Assembly (NCBI GenBank): GCA_965220695.1
Contig: OZ244838.1
Location: 5,642,001-5,706,000, forward strand
Direction of reading: 5' to 3'
Length of the DNA stretch: 64,000 bases
Origin: UBA9620 sp965220695
GTDB lineage: Bacteria; Acidobacteriota; Vicinamibacteria; Vicinamibacterales; UBA8438
Made by a program: the position numbers and the translations under genes. This document shows, in pieces, positions 32,974 to 42,668 of the stretch (the stretch's first letter is position 1; each line of letters opens with the position of its first letter). The notes under the pieces are model-generated. The model saw only the letters and a program-made list of their open reading frames with translations. It had not been told where the DNA came from and searched no databases.

Positions 32974-34365
32974 GTGCCTTCCACCGCCAAATCTGTTCCA
33001 TCCTCAACTCGAGCTCGACTCGATCGCCGGCTCGGTCCGTTCGATGGCGCGGCCATCATCGTGTCGAACGTCATCGGCGGCGGAATCTTCTTCCTGCCGG
33101 CGATCGTTGCGCAATCGGTCCCGCATCCGTGGGCGATGATTGCCGTCTGGGCGGCCGGCGGCGCCCTCGCGTTCGCCGGCGCGATGGCCTACGCCGAACT
33201 GTCGGCCCTGCGCCCACGCGCCGGTGGCGAATATGTCTATCTGCGCGAGGCGTTCGGTCCGCTGGCGGCGTTCCTTACCGGCTGGACCTCGTTCATTGCC
33301 GGATTCAGCGGCGCCATCGCGGTCAGCGCGGTCGGATTGGCGACGTATCTTGGCCGGTTCGTGCCGATTGCCGGTGATCGGACCGCGCTGCTGACGATAC
33401 CGCTGGGGCCGCTCGCCTTCGTGGTGTCTCCCCAGGCCTGCGTTGCCGTGTCGGTGATCGCCGCATTGTCCGTGGTCCACATCCTCGGACTCGGACCAGG
33501 CCGTACGGTCCAGAACCTGCTCGCTACGTTGAAGGTCGCGCTGCTGGTAGCGTTCGTGGTGCTCGGCTTCAGTGTCGGCAACGGTTCGTCTGCGCATTTC
33601 GCCGGGGGCGGACCGGTTGCGCCCACCCTCTGGGTGCTCGCGCTGGTTCCGGTGATGTTCAGCTACTCGGGTTGGAACGCGGCCACCTACGTCGCCGAAG
33701 AGATCCGGGACCCCGGGCGCAACGTGCCGCTCGCGCTCGGGCTCGGCACGAGTGCGGTCGTCCTGATCTACCTGCTGCTCAACCTGCTGTATGTCTACGC
33801 CCTGCCGATCTCGGAGTTCGCGACGGTGGACGCGCGGGTCGTCGATGCGGCGGCCGAGCGACTCTTCGGGCCGCAGCTGGCGGGGCCCTTTGCCGCCGCC
33901 TCGGTGATCATGATCGCCGCGAGCATCAGCGCCATGGTGTTCGCCGGGCCGCGAGTCTACTATGCGATGGCACGGGATGGACAGTTTCCCGCCCTCGCGG
34001 CGCGGGTCGATCCACGATTTCGCACGCCGGTCGGCGCCATTGTGGCCCAGAGCGTGTGGGCCAGTCTGCTGGTGTTCTCCGGCCGCTTCGATCAGCTCGC
34101 CGAGTACACCGGGTTCGCCGTCATTCTCTTTGCCGGTGTCGCGGTCGCCTCGTTGTTCACGCTGCGGCGCCGATGTCCGGACGATGCACGTCCGTATCGC
34201 GCCTGGGGGTATCCGGCGGCCCCGTTCGTTTTCGTGGTCGCCAGCGCCCTTATCGTCCTGAACGCGCTCTGGCGCAGTCCGGTCACGTCAGGCGCGGGCG
34301 TTCTGGTCATTGCCGCCGGTGTGCCCCTGTATCTGTGGATGCGCCGGCACAGGAGCGCGCATTGA
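32974..34365 (+). CDS. APC-superfamily amino acid permease
   Basis: This 463-residue inner-membrane protein has about 12 hydrophobic segments. The first helix has the unwound-helix motif IIVSNVIGGGIFF, and PVMFSYSGWNAATYVAEEIRDPGRNVPLAL marks the APC family (LAT/YfnA-like). Length is typical. Substrate is unknown, probably a neutral or cationic amino acid. The GTG start immediately follows the lipoprotein stop. Confidence 0.88.
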   Translation: MPSTAKSVPSSTRARLDRRLGPFDGAAIIVSNVIGGGIFFLPAIVAQSVPHPWAMIAVWAAGGALAFAGAMAYAELSALRPRAGGEYVYLREAFGPLAAFLTGWTSFIAGFSGAIAVSAVGLATYLGRFVPIAGDRTALLTIPLGPLAFVVSPQACVAVSVIAALSVVHILGLGPGRTVQNLLATLKVALLVAFVVLGFSVGNGSSAHFAGGGPVAPTLWVLALVPVMFSYSGWNAATYVAEEIRDPGRNVPLALGLGTSAVVLIYLLLNLLYVYALPISEFATVDARVVDAAAERLFGPQLAGPFAAASVIMIAASISAMVFAGPRVYYAMARDGQFPALAARVDPRFRTPVGAIVAQSVWASLLVFSGRFDQLAEYTGFAVILFAGVAVASLFTLRRRCPDDARPYRAWGYPAAPFVFVVASALIVLNALWRSPVTSGAGVLVIAAGVPLYLWMRRHRSAH

Positions 34366-34397
34366 CACCGTTTTCAGCCATTGGATAGGCTCGGCCG

Positions 34398-34925
34398 ATG
34401 ATGAGAAGCACGACAGTGTTGTCGGTGCGCCACAAGGGCCTCGTGGTCATGGCCGGGGATGGGCAGGTCACGTTCGGCGATACCGTGGTGAAGCAGGGCG
34501 CCCGGAAGATCCGGCGTTTGTACAACGACCAGATCCTGGCAGGTTTCGCCGGCTCGGCGGCTGACTCGTTCGCGTTGTTTTCCCGCTTCGAATCGAAGCT
34601 CGAACAGTATCGCGGCAACCTGGAGCGGTCTGCCGTGGAACTGGCCAAGGACTGGCGCACCGACCGTTTCCTGCGCCGGTTGGAGGCCATGCTTGTCGTG
34701 CTCGATCGCGACTCGACGTTTCTTCTGTCCGGTAACGGCGATCTCATCGAGCCCGACGACGGCGTCATCGCGATCGGCTCCGGCGGCGCCTATGCGATGG
34801 CCGCCGCCAAGGCGTTGGCGCGCCATACCGAACTCGACGCCACGAAAATTGCCCGGCACGCGATGGACATCGCAGCGTCCATTTGCATTTATACGAACGC
34901 CAATGTCACGATCGAATCGTTGTAG
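34398..34925 (+). CDS. hslV: ATP-dependent protease subunit HslV
   Basis: HslV (175 residues) is the threonine-protease chamber of HslUV. The N-terminus MMRSTTVLSVRHKGLVVMAGDGQVTFG would expose the catalytic Thr (residue 5 as read) after trimming. The conserved VKQGARKIRRLY, GFAGSAADSF and IGSGGAYAMAAAKAL follow. It lies 59 bp before hslU. Confidence 0.96.
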   Translation: MMRSTTVLSVRHKGLVVMAGDGQVTFGDTVVKQGARKIRRLYNDQILAGFAGSAADSFALFSRFESKLEQYRGNLERSAVELAKDWRTDRFLRRLEAMLVVLDRDSTFLLSGNGDLIEPDDGVIAIGSGGAYAMAAAKALARHTELDATKIARHAMDIAASICIYTNANVTIESL

Positions 34926-34984
34926 TCGGGCCGCGTTCGCGCGGCGACGGCTCAGTTGACCGCACTGCTCCCCCGCGACTCGCG

Positions 34985-36400
34985 ATGCCCATATATCTTC
35001 CGGAGTCGACCGACGCCAGCAGAGTGGCGCCAGTCGGCGAATCGGCCGAGCCGTCCGTCGAAGCGTTGACGCCGCGGCAGATTGTCGCCGAACTGGACAA
35101 GTACGTGATCGCCCAGGCGCAGGCGAAGCGCGCGGTCGCGATCGCGCTCCGCAACCGGATGCGGCGGCAGCAGTTGCCGCCCGACCTGGCCGAGGAGGTC
35201 GCGCCGAAGAACATCCTGATGATCGGGCCCACCGGGGTCGGCAAGACCGAAATCGCCCGCAGGCTGGCCCGTCTGGCCCAGTCGCCGTTCATCAAGGTCG
35301 AAGCGTCGAAATTCACGGAGGTCGGATACGTGGGTCGCGACGTCGAGTCGATGGTTCGCGATCTGGTTGAAATCGCGGTCGAGATGCTGCGCGAAGAGCG
35401 GCTCACCAGGGTCCGGGTGAAGGCCCGGGCGAATGCCGAGGAGCGGTTGCTGGACCTGTTGCTGCCGCCGTTGCCGCCTTCGGTCAAGGACAACGACCCC
35501 GGGCCGGCCCATGAGCATCATCAGCGCACCCGGGCGCGGCTGCGAGCGCAGTTGGCCGAAGGACGCCTTGACGAGCGGGAGGTGGAAGTCGAGGTGGCGC
35601 AGAAGGGGTTCCCCTCGTTCGAAGTCATTTCCGGGTCGTCGATCGAAGAAATCGACATCAACGTCAAGGACATGCTGCCCGGTCTCTTTCAGGGGAGGTC
35701 GCGCAAGCGTGTGGTCAAGGTGCCGGAGGCGCTCAACCACCTGGTGCTCGAAGAAGAGCAGAAGCTGGTCGACACGGACAGCGTGCGGAAGGCGGCCGTG
35801 GACCGCGTGGAACAGGCCGGCATCATTTTCGTCGACGAGATCGACAAGGTCTGCGGGCGCGAGGGGGGACAGGGACCAGACGTCAGCCGCGAAGGTGTGC
35901 AGCGGGACATCCTGCCCATCGTTGAAGGTACCACCGTCAACACCAAGCACGGAATGGTTCGGACGGACCATATCCTGTTCATCGCGGCGGGTGCGTTCCA
36001 CGTGGCCAAGCCGGCTGATCTCATCCCCGAACTGCAGGGCCGTTTCCCGATCCGGGTGGAGCTGGATGCGTTGGAAACAGGAGACTTCGTGCGGATTCTG
36101 ACCGAGCCGCAAGGGTCGTTGGTGAAGCAGTACACCGCGCTGCTCGCGACCGAGGGCGTCGAGTTGTCCTTCGAACCTGAGGCGATCGCCCGCGTGGCGG
36201 CGTTTGCGACCCAGGTCAACGATCGTTCCGAGAACATCGGCGCTCGACGTCTGCATACGATCATGGAGAGGCTGCTGGACGACATCTCGTTCGACGCACC
36301 GGAACTCGGCGAGAAGGTGATCGTGATCGACGAGGCCTACGTCGACGGGATGCTGGCGGACGTCGTCCACAACGAAGACCTCTCACGCTACATCCTGTGA
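34985..36400 (+). CDS. hslU: ATP-dependent protease ATPase subunit HslU
   Basis: HslU (471 residues) is the AAA+ unfoldase partner of HslV. Walker A is GPTGVGKTEIARRLA and Walker B IIFVDEIDKV, with the I domain between (about 140-265) and a sensor-2 region NIGARRLHTIMERL. ATG 34985 gives about 30 residues more than E. coli HslU, which begins at SEMTPREIV; a TTG just before TPRQIVAELDKYV is an alternative start. The stop overlaps the next gene's GTG by 4 bp. Confidence 0.96.
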   Translation: MPIYLPESTDASRVAPVGESAEPSVEALTPRQIVAELDKYVIAQAQAKRAVAIALRNRMRRQQLPPDLAEEVAPKNILMIGPTGVGKTEIARRLARLAQSPFIKVEASKFTEVGYVGRDVESMVRDLVEIAVEMLREERLTRVRVKARANAEERLLDLLLPPLPPSVKDNDPGPAHEHHQRTRARLRAQLAEGRLDEREVEVEVAQKGFPSFEVISGSSIEEIDINVKDMLPGLFQGRSRKRVVKVPEALNHLVLEEEQKLVDTDSVRKAAVDRVEQAGIIFVDEIDKVCGREGGQGPDVSREGVQRDILPIVEGTTVNTKHGMVRTDHILFIAAGAFHVAKPADLIPELQGRFPIRVELDALETGDFVRILTEPQGSLVKQYTALLATEGVELSFEPEAIARVAAFATQVNDRSENIGARRLHTIMERLLDDISFDAPELGEKVIVIDEAYVDGMLADVVHNEDLSRYIL

Positions 36401-37944
36401 CCCTGTCCGGGCGCCACCTGGCGTTGTTCACCGGTCTGGCGCTCGCGGCGCAGTTGTCCGGCTGCGGCGCGAAGGGACCGCCGAGGGCGCCGCTCGTGCG
36501 CGTGCCGGAGCCGGTGTCGGCGCTGGTCGTGCAGCGGATGGGAGACGAAATCTTCATCGGATTCACGTTGCCGGCCGAGAATCTGGACGGCGACCGCCCC
36601 GCCGATCTCGAACGCGTCGAGGTCTACGCCATGACCATCCAGCCCCACGTGCCCGCAGATCGGCGGTTGGAGCTCGACGAGTTCCAGGACGCGGCGACGC
36701 TGGTGGCGACCGTGGAGGTCGCCGCCCCGCAATCGGGGCCGTCCGCAGCCGTGACGGGGACGGACGACCGGGTGGCCGATCCGCTTCCGGCGCAAGGATC
36801 GCCTGTGGTGTTCTCGGAAACGTTGACGGCCGACCTGCTGACGCCGGTGGATCCGTGGGCGGAAGAGCGCCGACGGCGGCTGGAGGAGGAGGCAGAGGAG
36901 GAGGAGCCGACCGCCATGGTGCCCGCCCCGCTGATGACGCCGCCGCAACCGGGGCCGTTGCAGCGGCGATACGCCGTGGTCGGGGTCTCGAGCTCCGGGA
37001 GGGAGTCGGAACCGCCTGAGCGGGTCGCCGTGTCGCTCGCCCCGGCGCCCTTCGCGCCATCGCCGCCGACGGTCACCTACGGGGAAGACACGGTCGACGT
37101 TGCGTGGGCGTTGCCGGTCGGGGTCCGCTTGACCGTGCAGGAGCGCGCCACGACCGAGCCCGACGATGCCGACGATTCCGCTGATTCGAACGGGTCGTCG
37201 TCGGCGTCCACGGACACCGGGACGGCGGTGGCGCCGGCGACACCCGTGACACCCCAGACGCCTGGGCCGGCCGCGGAGCCCCAGACACCGACGCCGCCCC
37301 AGACGCCTGGACAGCCCGTGACACCCCAATCGCCTGTGGCGCCCCCGACATCAGGCGCCCCCGTGACGCCGGATGCGCCCGCTCTGCCGCCTCCGGTGCT
37401 GGCGTCCACTTCCATCGTCGAGTGGCCGCCCGCCTCCCGCTATGAGCTGTACGAGGTTGCCGAGCCCGAGGATGACCGCCTCGTGATGCCGCGACCGCTC
37501 GCCGAAACGCCGCTGACTGCCGCTGCGTACACCGACCCGCGCGTCGAGTTCGGGGTGGAGCGCTGCTACGCCGTGCTGACCCTGGACGTCATCTCGCGGT
37601 ACGATCTCCGCAGCGCGCTGTCACCGTCGACCTGTGTGATGTTCGTCGACACCTTTCCCCCCGAGGCGCCGGCCGGTTTGACCGCGGTCGGGAGCGAGGG
37701 CGCCGTCAGTCTGCTCTGGCGGCCGACCGAGGACGAAGACGTGCAAGGCTACCTGGTCTTGCGCGGCGTTCCGCCAGGTGAGACACTGCACCCGCTTACC
37801 GCCGAGCCGGTACCCGGGAACTCGTTCCGTGACAGCACCGCCGTGCCCGGCGTGCGGTATGTCTATGCCGTGCAGGCAGTTGATAATGCAGAGCCGCCCA
37901 ACGTCAGCCCCGTCTCTGTCCGGGTGGACGCAACCGCGAGGTAG
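36397..37944 (+). CDS. LptM-like lipoprotein with fibronectin-III-like region
   Basis: This 515-residue protein has a lipobox and the mature start CGAKGPPRAPL. That resembles the CGxKGPLxxP N-terminus of the LptM group, which helps LptD mature in E. coli, but LptM itself is only about 60 residues. About residues 40-130 and 425-515 look like fibronectin type III domains (the latter beginning TFPPEAPAGLTAVGSEGAVSLLW). The middle has a low-complexity Thr/Pro run with repeated TPQTPG-type units (about 275-335). Gene coupling to hslU is tight. The function is unknown. Confidence 0.78.
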   Translation: MTLSGRHLALFTGLALAAQLSGCGAKGPPRAPLVRVPEPVSALVVQRMGDEIFIGFTLPAENLDGDRPADLERVEVYAMTIQPHVPADRRLELDEFQDAATLVATVEVAAPQSGPSAAVTGTDDRVADPLPAQGSPVVFSETLTADLLTPVDPWAEERRRRLEEEAEEEEPTAMVPAPLMTPPQPGPLQRRYAVVGVSSSGRESEPPERVAVSLAPAPFAPSPPTVTYGEDTVDVAWALPVGVRLTVQERATTEPDDADDSADSNGSSSASTDTGTAVAPATPVTPQTPGPAAEPQTPTPPQTPGQPVTPQSPVAPPTSGAPVTPDAPALPPPVLASTSIVEWPPASRYELYEVAEPEDDRLVMPRPLAETPLTAAAYTDPRVEFGVERCYAVLTLDVISRYDLRSALSPSTCVMFVDTFPPEAPAGLTAVGSEGAVSLLWRPTEDEDVQGYLVLRGVPPGETLHPLTAEPVPGNSFRDSTAVPGVRYVYAVQAVDNAEPPNVSPVSVRVDATAR

Positions 37945-37989
37945 TCGTCGCGTGGGCGCCGGATCGCCGTGTCCCGGACACCGGCAACG

Positions 37990-38769
37990 ATGATCACACG
38001 TATGGACCCCATCTATAGAATCGAACACGACGGGCATCCCGCCTACGCGTCGCGGCGCGGTGAGGAGTGGTATCTGTTGGACGGCGATCCCTTCGGATCG
38101 CAGCGCGCCGGGACTCGCCTCGACGGCGCGCCCCTGCTGCTGGCCCCGGTCGTGCCGTCGAAAATCGTGGCCGTCGGTCTGAACTACAAGGACCACGCGG
38201 CTGAGATGCACAAAGCCCTTCCGGACGAACCTCTCATCTTTCTGAAGCCCTCAACCGCGGTCATCGGTCCGGAGACACCCATCGTGATCCCGGCAGGGGC
38301 CGGCCGGGTCGACTACGAGGCCGAGGTGGGTGTCGTCATCGGGCGAATCGCACGCCATGTGCCGGCCGCTCGAGCCGACGAGTACGTCCTCGGCCTGACC
38401 TGTGTCAATGACGTGACCGACCGCGATCTCCAGCGACGGGATGTGCAGTACACGCGGGCCAAGGGGTTCGATACGTTCGCGCCGGTCGGGCCGTGCATCG
38501 CAGCGGGCGACATCGACCGGCCCATTGCGGTCGAGTCGCGAGTCAATGGCGAGGTTCGTCAGCGATCCACGACCGGCGAGTTGATCTTCACGATCCGGCA
38601 GATTATCGAGTTCGTGACGGCGGTAATGACCTTGCTGCCAGGCGACGTCATCTCGACAGGAACACCGCCGGGAGTGGGACCGTTGACAGCGGGCGACCGG
38701 GTGGTGGTGGCGATCGAGGGGGTTGGCGAGCTGGCGAACGACGTCGTCGCGGCCCAGGGCCAGGAGTAG
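37990..38769 (+). CDS. FAH-family hydrolase/isomerase
   Basis: This 259-residue protein has the fumarylacetoacetate hydrolase fold. Motifs are VGLNYKDHAAEM, PLIFLKPSTAVIGP, the metal-binding E..E..D set (YEAEVGVVIGR, then NDVTDRDLQ), KGFDTFAPVGPCI and ISTGTPPGVGP. Members hydrolyse or decarboxylate 2-oxo diacids. Start could be ATG 37990 or ATG 38002; neither has a clear Shine-Dalgarno. Four bases separate its stop from the next start. Confidence 0.85.
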   Translation: MITRMDPIYRIEHDGHPAYASRRGEEWYLLDGDPFGSQRAGTRLDGAPLLLAPVVPSKIVAVGLNYKDHAAEMHKALPDEPLIFLKPSTAVIGPETPIVIPAGAGRVDYEAEVGVVIGRIARHVPAARADEYVLGLTCVNDVTDRDLQRRDVQYTRAKGFDTFAPVGPCIAAGDIDRPIAVESRVNGEVRQRSTTGELIFTIRQIIEFVTAVMTLLPGDVISTGTPPGVGPLTAGDRVVVAIEGVGELANDVVAAQGQE

Positions 38770-38773
38770 AAAG

Positions 38774-39430
38774 ATGAAGCTGTTCGTAGACTCGGCGAAC
38801 CTGGAGCAGATCAAGGCGTTCACGCCGCTTGGCATCATCGACGGCGTGACAACGAATCCGTCGCTGCTGGCCAAGGTAGGGGGGGATCCGCGGGCGGTCC
38901 TGCAACGAATCTGTGAGCTCGTGCAGGGACCGGTCAGCGCCGAAGTGGTCGCCACCGACTGCGCCGGCATGGTGCGCGAGGGCCGGGAGTTGGCGGCGAT
39001 CGATCCGCACATCGTCGTGAAGGTGCCGTTCGGCAAGCCGGGCGTCCAGGCTTGCCACACGCTGGTGAACGAAGGGGCCAGGGTCAACGTGACCTTGATC
39101 TTCTCCCCGTCCCAGGCACTGCTGGCCGCCAAGGTCGGCGCCACCTTCATCAGTCCGTTCGTCGGCCGCCTCGATGACATCGGCACCTCGGGCATGGACC
39201 TCATCCGGCCGATTGTCGAGATCTTCGACAACTTCGACTTCCCGACCGAAGTGCTGGTCGCCAGCATTCGCGGACCGATGCACTTCATCGAGTCCGCCCG
39301 TCTGGGCGCAGACATCTGCACCTGCCCGCCCGCGGCGATCGACGCACTGTTCAACCACCCGCTCACGGACATCGGCCTCGAGAAGTTTCTGGCCGACTGG
39401 GCGAACGCACGGCAGCAATCGGTGGTCTGA
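38774..39430 (+). CDS. Transaldolase/fructose-6-phosphate aldolase family protein
   Basis: This 218-residue protein of the short TalC/FSA type has MKLFVDSANLEQIK, DGVTTNPSLLAKVGG, the Schiff-base lysine in HIVVKVPF and the FISPFVGRLDD motif. ATG 38774 follows AGGAG. Transaldolase and fructose-6-phosphate aldolase activities cannot be told apart from these motifs alone. Confidence 0.88.
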   Translation: MKLFVDSANLEQIKAFTPLGIIDGVTTNPSLLAKVGGDPRAVLQRICELVQGPVSAEVVATDCAGMVREGRELAAIDPHIVVKVPFGKPGVQACHTLVNEGARVNVTLIFSPSQALLAAKVGATFISPFVGRLDDIGTSGMDLIRPIVEIFDNFDFPTEVLVASIRGPMHFIESARLGADICTCPPAAIDALFNHPLTDIGLEKFLADWANARQQSVV

Positions 39431-39480
39431 CCGCCCGGGTGCCCGCGGCCGCCGCATTCCGCCGGCGGCGACACGAGACT

Positions 39481-41022
39481 ATGGACAAGCAGACACGGCT
39501 CGAAGAGTACGAGCGGCGCGCACAGCTCGGCGGCGGGGAAGCGCGTCTGGCGCGGCAGCACGCGGCCGGCAAGCTCACCGCGCGCGAGCGGGTCGATCTG
39601 TTCTTCGATCCGGGGACGTTCCAGGAGGTCGACAAGCTCGTCACCCACCGCTGCCGCGATTTCGGGATGGCCGATCAGGTCGTGCCGGGCGATGGCGTCG
39701 TGTGCGGGAGGGGCCGGGTCGAGGGGCGGCTCGTGTACGCGTTCGCCCAGGACTTCACCGTGTTCGGCGGTTCGCTGTCGGAAACCAACGCCGCCAAGAT
39801 CGTCAAGATCATGGATCTGGCGATGGCCTCGGGGGCACCGGTCGTCGGGCTCAACGACTCGGGCGGCGCACGGATACAGGAGGGCGTGCTCTCGCTCGGC
39901 GGTTACGCCGACATCTTTCTGCGCAACACGCTCGCCTCCGGCGTCGTACCGCAGATCTCCGCCATCATGGGCCCCTGCGCCGGCGGCGCCGTCTATTCGC
40001 CGGCCATCACCGACTTTACGGTGATGGTGGACAAGACGAGCTACATGTTCATCACCGGGCCGGACGTCATCAAGACCGTCACCCACGAAGATGTCAGCAA
40101 GGAGGAACTCGGCGGGGCCATGACCCACAACGCGAAGAGCGGGGTCGCCCACTTCGTCGTGCCGGACGACCAGGAATGCATGGCGTTGATCAGAACGCTG
40201 CTCGGCTATCTTCCCGGCAACAACCTGGATGATGCGCCGCGAGGCGCCGGCGCCGACCCGATCGACCGCGAGGCGCCGGCCCTGAACGCCATCGTACCGG
40301 ACAACGCCAACCAACCCTACGACATGCGTGATGTGATCCGCGCCGTCGTCGACGGGGGTGACTGGCTCGAAGTGCAGGAGCACTACGCGCGCAACATCCT
40401 CATCGGGTTCGCGCGTCTCGGGGGGCAGTCGATCGGCATAGTGGCCAACCAGCCGGCCCATCTGGCAGGCGCCCTCGACATCGACGCCTCGGTCAAGGGC
40501 GCGCGGTTCGTGCGCTTCTGCGACGCGTTCAACATCCCGCTGGTGACCTTGGAGGATGTTCCCGGCTTCCTGCCGGGGACCCGGCAGGAGTTCGGGGGCA
40601 TCATCCGGCACGGCGCCAAGCTGTTGTTCGCCTTTGCGGAAGCGACGGTGCCGAAAGTGACCGTCATTACCCGCAAAGCCTACGGCGGGGCGTACTGTGT
40701 GATGGCCAGCAAGCATATCCGGACCGACGTCAACTTCGCGTGGCCCACCGCGGAGATCGCCGTCATGGGGCCGGAGGGCGCGGTGAACATCCTCTACCGG
40801 CGGGAGCTCGAGGCGGCGGATGATCCGGACGCACTGCGGTCCGAGAAGATCGCCGAGTTCAAGGAGACGCTGGCGAACCCCTTCGTCGCGGCAGGACGCG
40901 GCTTCATCGACGAAGTGATTCAGCCGGCCGTGACCCGTTCCAAACTGATTGCCGCGCTGCGCAGCCTGGACGGCAAGCGAGACAGGAACCCACCGAAGAA
41001 GCACGGAAACATTCCGCTTTGA
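39481..41022 (+). CDS. pccB: Acyl-CoA carboxylase carboxyltransferase subunit
   Basis: This 513-residue protein has paired crotonase-fold domains. Family marks are the GKLTARERVDLFFDPGTF start, FAQDFTVFGGSLSE, LNDSGGARIQEGV, the CoA-carboxylation oxyanion region MGPCAGGAVYSPA, and FCDAFNIPLVTLEDVPGFLPGTRQEFGGIIRHGAKLLFAF. It matches the propionyl/methylmalonyl-CoA carboxylase beta type. The biotin carboxylase and biotin carrier genes follow, making a complete three-gene enzyme. Confidence 0.92.
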   Translation: MDKQTRLEEYERRAQLGGGEARLARQHAAGKLTARERVDLFFDPGTFQEVDKLVTHRCRDFGMADQVVPGDGVVCGRGRVEGRLVYAFAQDFTVFGGSLSETNAAKIVKIMDLAMASGAPVVGLNDSGGARIQEGVLSLGGYADIFLRNTLASGVVPQISAIMGPCAGGAVYSPAITDFTVMVDKTSYMFITGPDVIKTVTHEDVSKEELGGAMTHNAKSGVAHFVVPDDQECMALIRTLLGYLPGNNLDDAPRGAGADPIDREAPALNAIVPDNANQPYDMRDVIRAVVDGGDWLEVQEHYARNILIGFARLGGQSIGIVANQPAHLAGALDIDASVKGARFVRFCDAFNIPLVTLEDVPGFLPGTRQEFGGIIRHGAKLLFAFAEATVPKVTVITRKAYGGAYCVMASKHIRTDVNFAWPTAEIAVMGPEGAVNILYRRELEAADDPDALRSEKIAEFKETLANPFVAAGRGFIDEVIQPAVTRSKLIAALRSLDGKRDRNPPKKHGNIPL

Positions 41023-41147
41023 GACCGCTGACCCCCGCGGCGCGGAACAGGTCCCCGTTCGCGTTCAAGTGATAGCATGGTACGCGGATTGCGCCGCCCT
41101 GAGACTCGGCGTCCTGTCCGGGATGTCGGCGAGCTGGCGGCGTCCGA

Positions 41148-42668
41148 ATGCCAGTGAAGATCCTCGTCGCCAATCGAGGCGAAATCGCCGTCCGCATCAT
41201 TCGGGCCTGCCACGAAATGGGTGTGCCGTCGGTGGCCGTCTATTCGGGGTGCGACCGGACCGCGCTGCATGTCCGGTTGGCGGACGAGGCAGTCGCCATC
41301 GGACCGGGCCCGGCCGCCGACAGCTATCTCGACATCGACCGTCTGCTCTCCGCCGCGCGCGATACGGGCGCGACCGCCGTGCATCCCGGCTATGGGTTCC
41401 TGGCCGAGAACGCCGGGTTCGCGACCGCCTGCCGCGATGCAGGGTTGACCTTCATCGGTCCCGATCCAGCCGTCATCGAAACGATGGGAGGGAAGACGGC
41501 GGCCCGCCAGGCGGCGATCGACGCCGGGGTGCCGGTGGCGCCGGGCACCGCAGCGCTTCCAGATACGGCGTCGGATGAGGACCTCCGGGTGCGCGCCGCC
41601 GAGATCGGGTTTCCGTTGTTCATCAAGGCGGTGGCCGGTGGAGGCGGACGCGGCATGCGTCGAGTGACCGACCACGCGGGTGTCGTGGCCGGTGTCGTCG
41701 CCGCGCGGTCCGAAGCGAGCGCCGCGTTCGGCGAGCCGGCCGTCTATTTCGAGCGGCTGGTGGAAGCGGCCCGGCATGTCGAGGTGCAGGTGCTGGGTGA
41801 CCGGTATGGCACGGTAATCCCCTTCGTCGAGCGCGAATGCTCTATCCAGCGGCGGCACCAGAAGGTGATCGAAGAGTCGCCGTCGGTCGCGGTCACGTCC
41901 GCGATCCGGGAGGCGCTGGCCGACGCGGCCGTGGCGCTGGCGTCCGCCGTCGGCTACACGAGCGCCGGCACCGTGGAGTTCCTGCTCGATACGGACGGGC
42001 GCTTCTACTTCCTCGAGATGAACACCCGCCTGCAGGTCGAGCACCCGGTCACCGAACTGGTCACCGGGTTCGATCTGGTGCAGTGGCAGATAAGGATTGC
42101 CCGCGGCGAGCCGCTCACGGTGGACTGGGACCGCGCCCTGACGCCGGTCGGCCACGCCATCGAATGCCGCGTCTACGCCGAAGATCCGGATGCCGGTTTC
42201 ATACCGGCGCCGGGCAGGATCACCGCGCTCCGCGCGCCATCCGGACCTGGAATACGGGACGATAGCGGTGTCGAAGCCGGATTCGAGGTGCCGATCTTCT
42301 ACGACTCGATGATCTCCAAGGTCAGTGCCTGGGCGCCGGAGCGGGCCGGGGCGATCGCGCGCATGCAACGCGCGTTGCGCGAGTATCAGATCGGGGGCAT
42401 CACGACCGCCATTCCGGCGTTGCTCTGGGTGCTGGGTCACGACGCGTTCGCCCGCGGAGACTTCGACACCGGTTTCCTCGACCGTGCGCTCGAGGCGCGC
42501 GCCGGAGAGTCGTTCTCGCGGCTGTCGGCTGAGCAGACCACACTGGCGGTGCTGGCGGCGGCAGTAGGTTCGTATGTGTCGTCGGCCCCGACGGGCGGTG
42601 ACGACGTGGATGGCGGCGGGTCGACACCCTGGCGTCAGGCCGCGCGCCTCGGCGGATTGCGCTCCTGA
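41148..42668 (+). CDS. accC: Biotin carboxylase subunit of the acyl-CoA carboxylase
   Basis: This 506-residue ATP-grasp enzyme carboxylates biotin on the partner carrier. ILVANRGEIAVRIIRACHEMG opens the protein; the Gly-rich loop KAVAGGGGRGMR, ECSIQRRHQKVIEESPS and FLEMNTRLQVEHPVTE are typical. It lacks a fused biotin domain; the carrier is the next gene. The last 40 residues are less conserved. Its stop overlaps the carrier's start (TGATG). Confidence 0.93.
   Translation: MPVKILVANRGEIAVRIIRACHEMGVPSVAVYSGCDRTALHVRLADEAVAIGPGPAADSYLDIDRLLSAARDTGATAVHPGYGFLAENAGFATACRDAGLTFIGPDPAVIETMGGKTAARQAAIDAGVPVAPGTAALPDTASDEDLRVRAAEIGFPLFIKAVAGGGGRGMRRVTDHAGVVAGVVAARSEASAAFGEPAVYFERLVEAARHVEVQVLGDRYGTVIPFVERECSIQRRHQKVIEESPSVAVTSAIREALADAAVALASAVGYTSAGTVEFLLDTDGRFYFLEMNTRLQVEHPVTELVTGFDLVQWQIRIARGEPLTVDWDRALTPVGHAIECRVYAEDPDAGFIPAPGRITALRAPSGPGIRDDSGVEAGFEVPIFYDSMISKVSAWAPERAGAIARMQRALREYQIGGITTAIPALLWVLGHDAFARGDFDTGFLDRALEARAGESFSRLSAEQTTLAVLAAAVGSYVSSAPTGGDDVDGGGSTPWRQAARLGGLRS

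Noticed and set aside
38251..41004. 917-residue open frame antisense to the FAH/transaldolase/pccB genes
   Set aside because: It crosses three well-supported genes and shows no recognisable domain.
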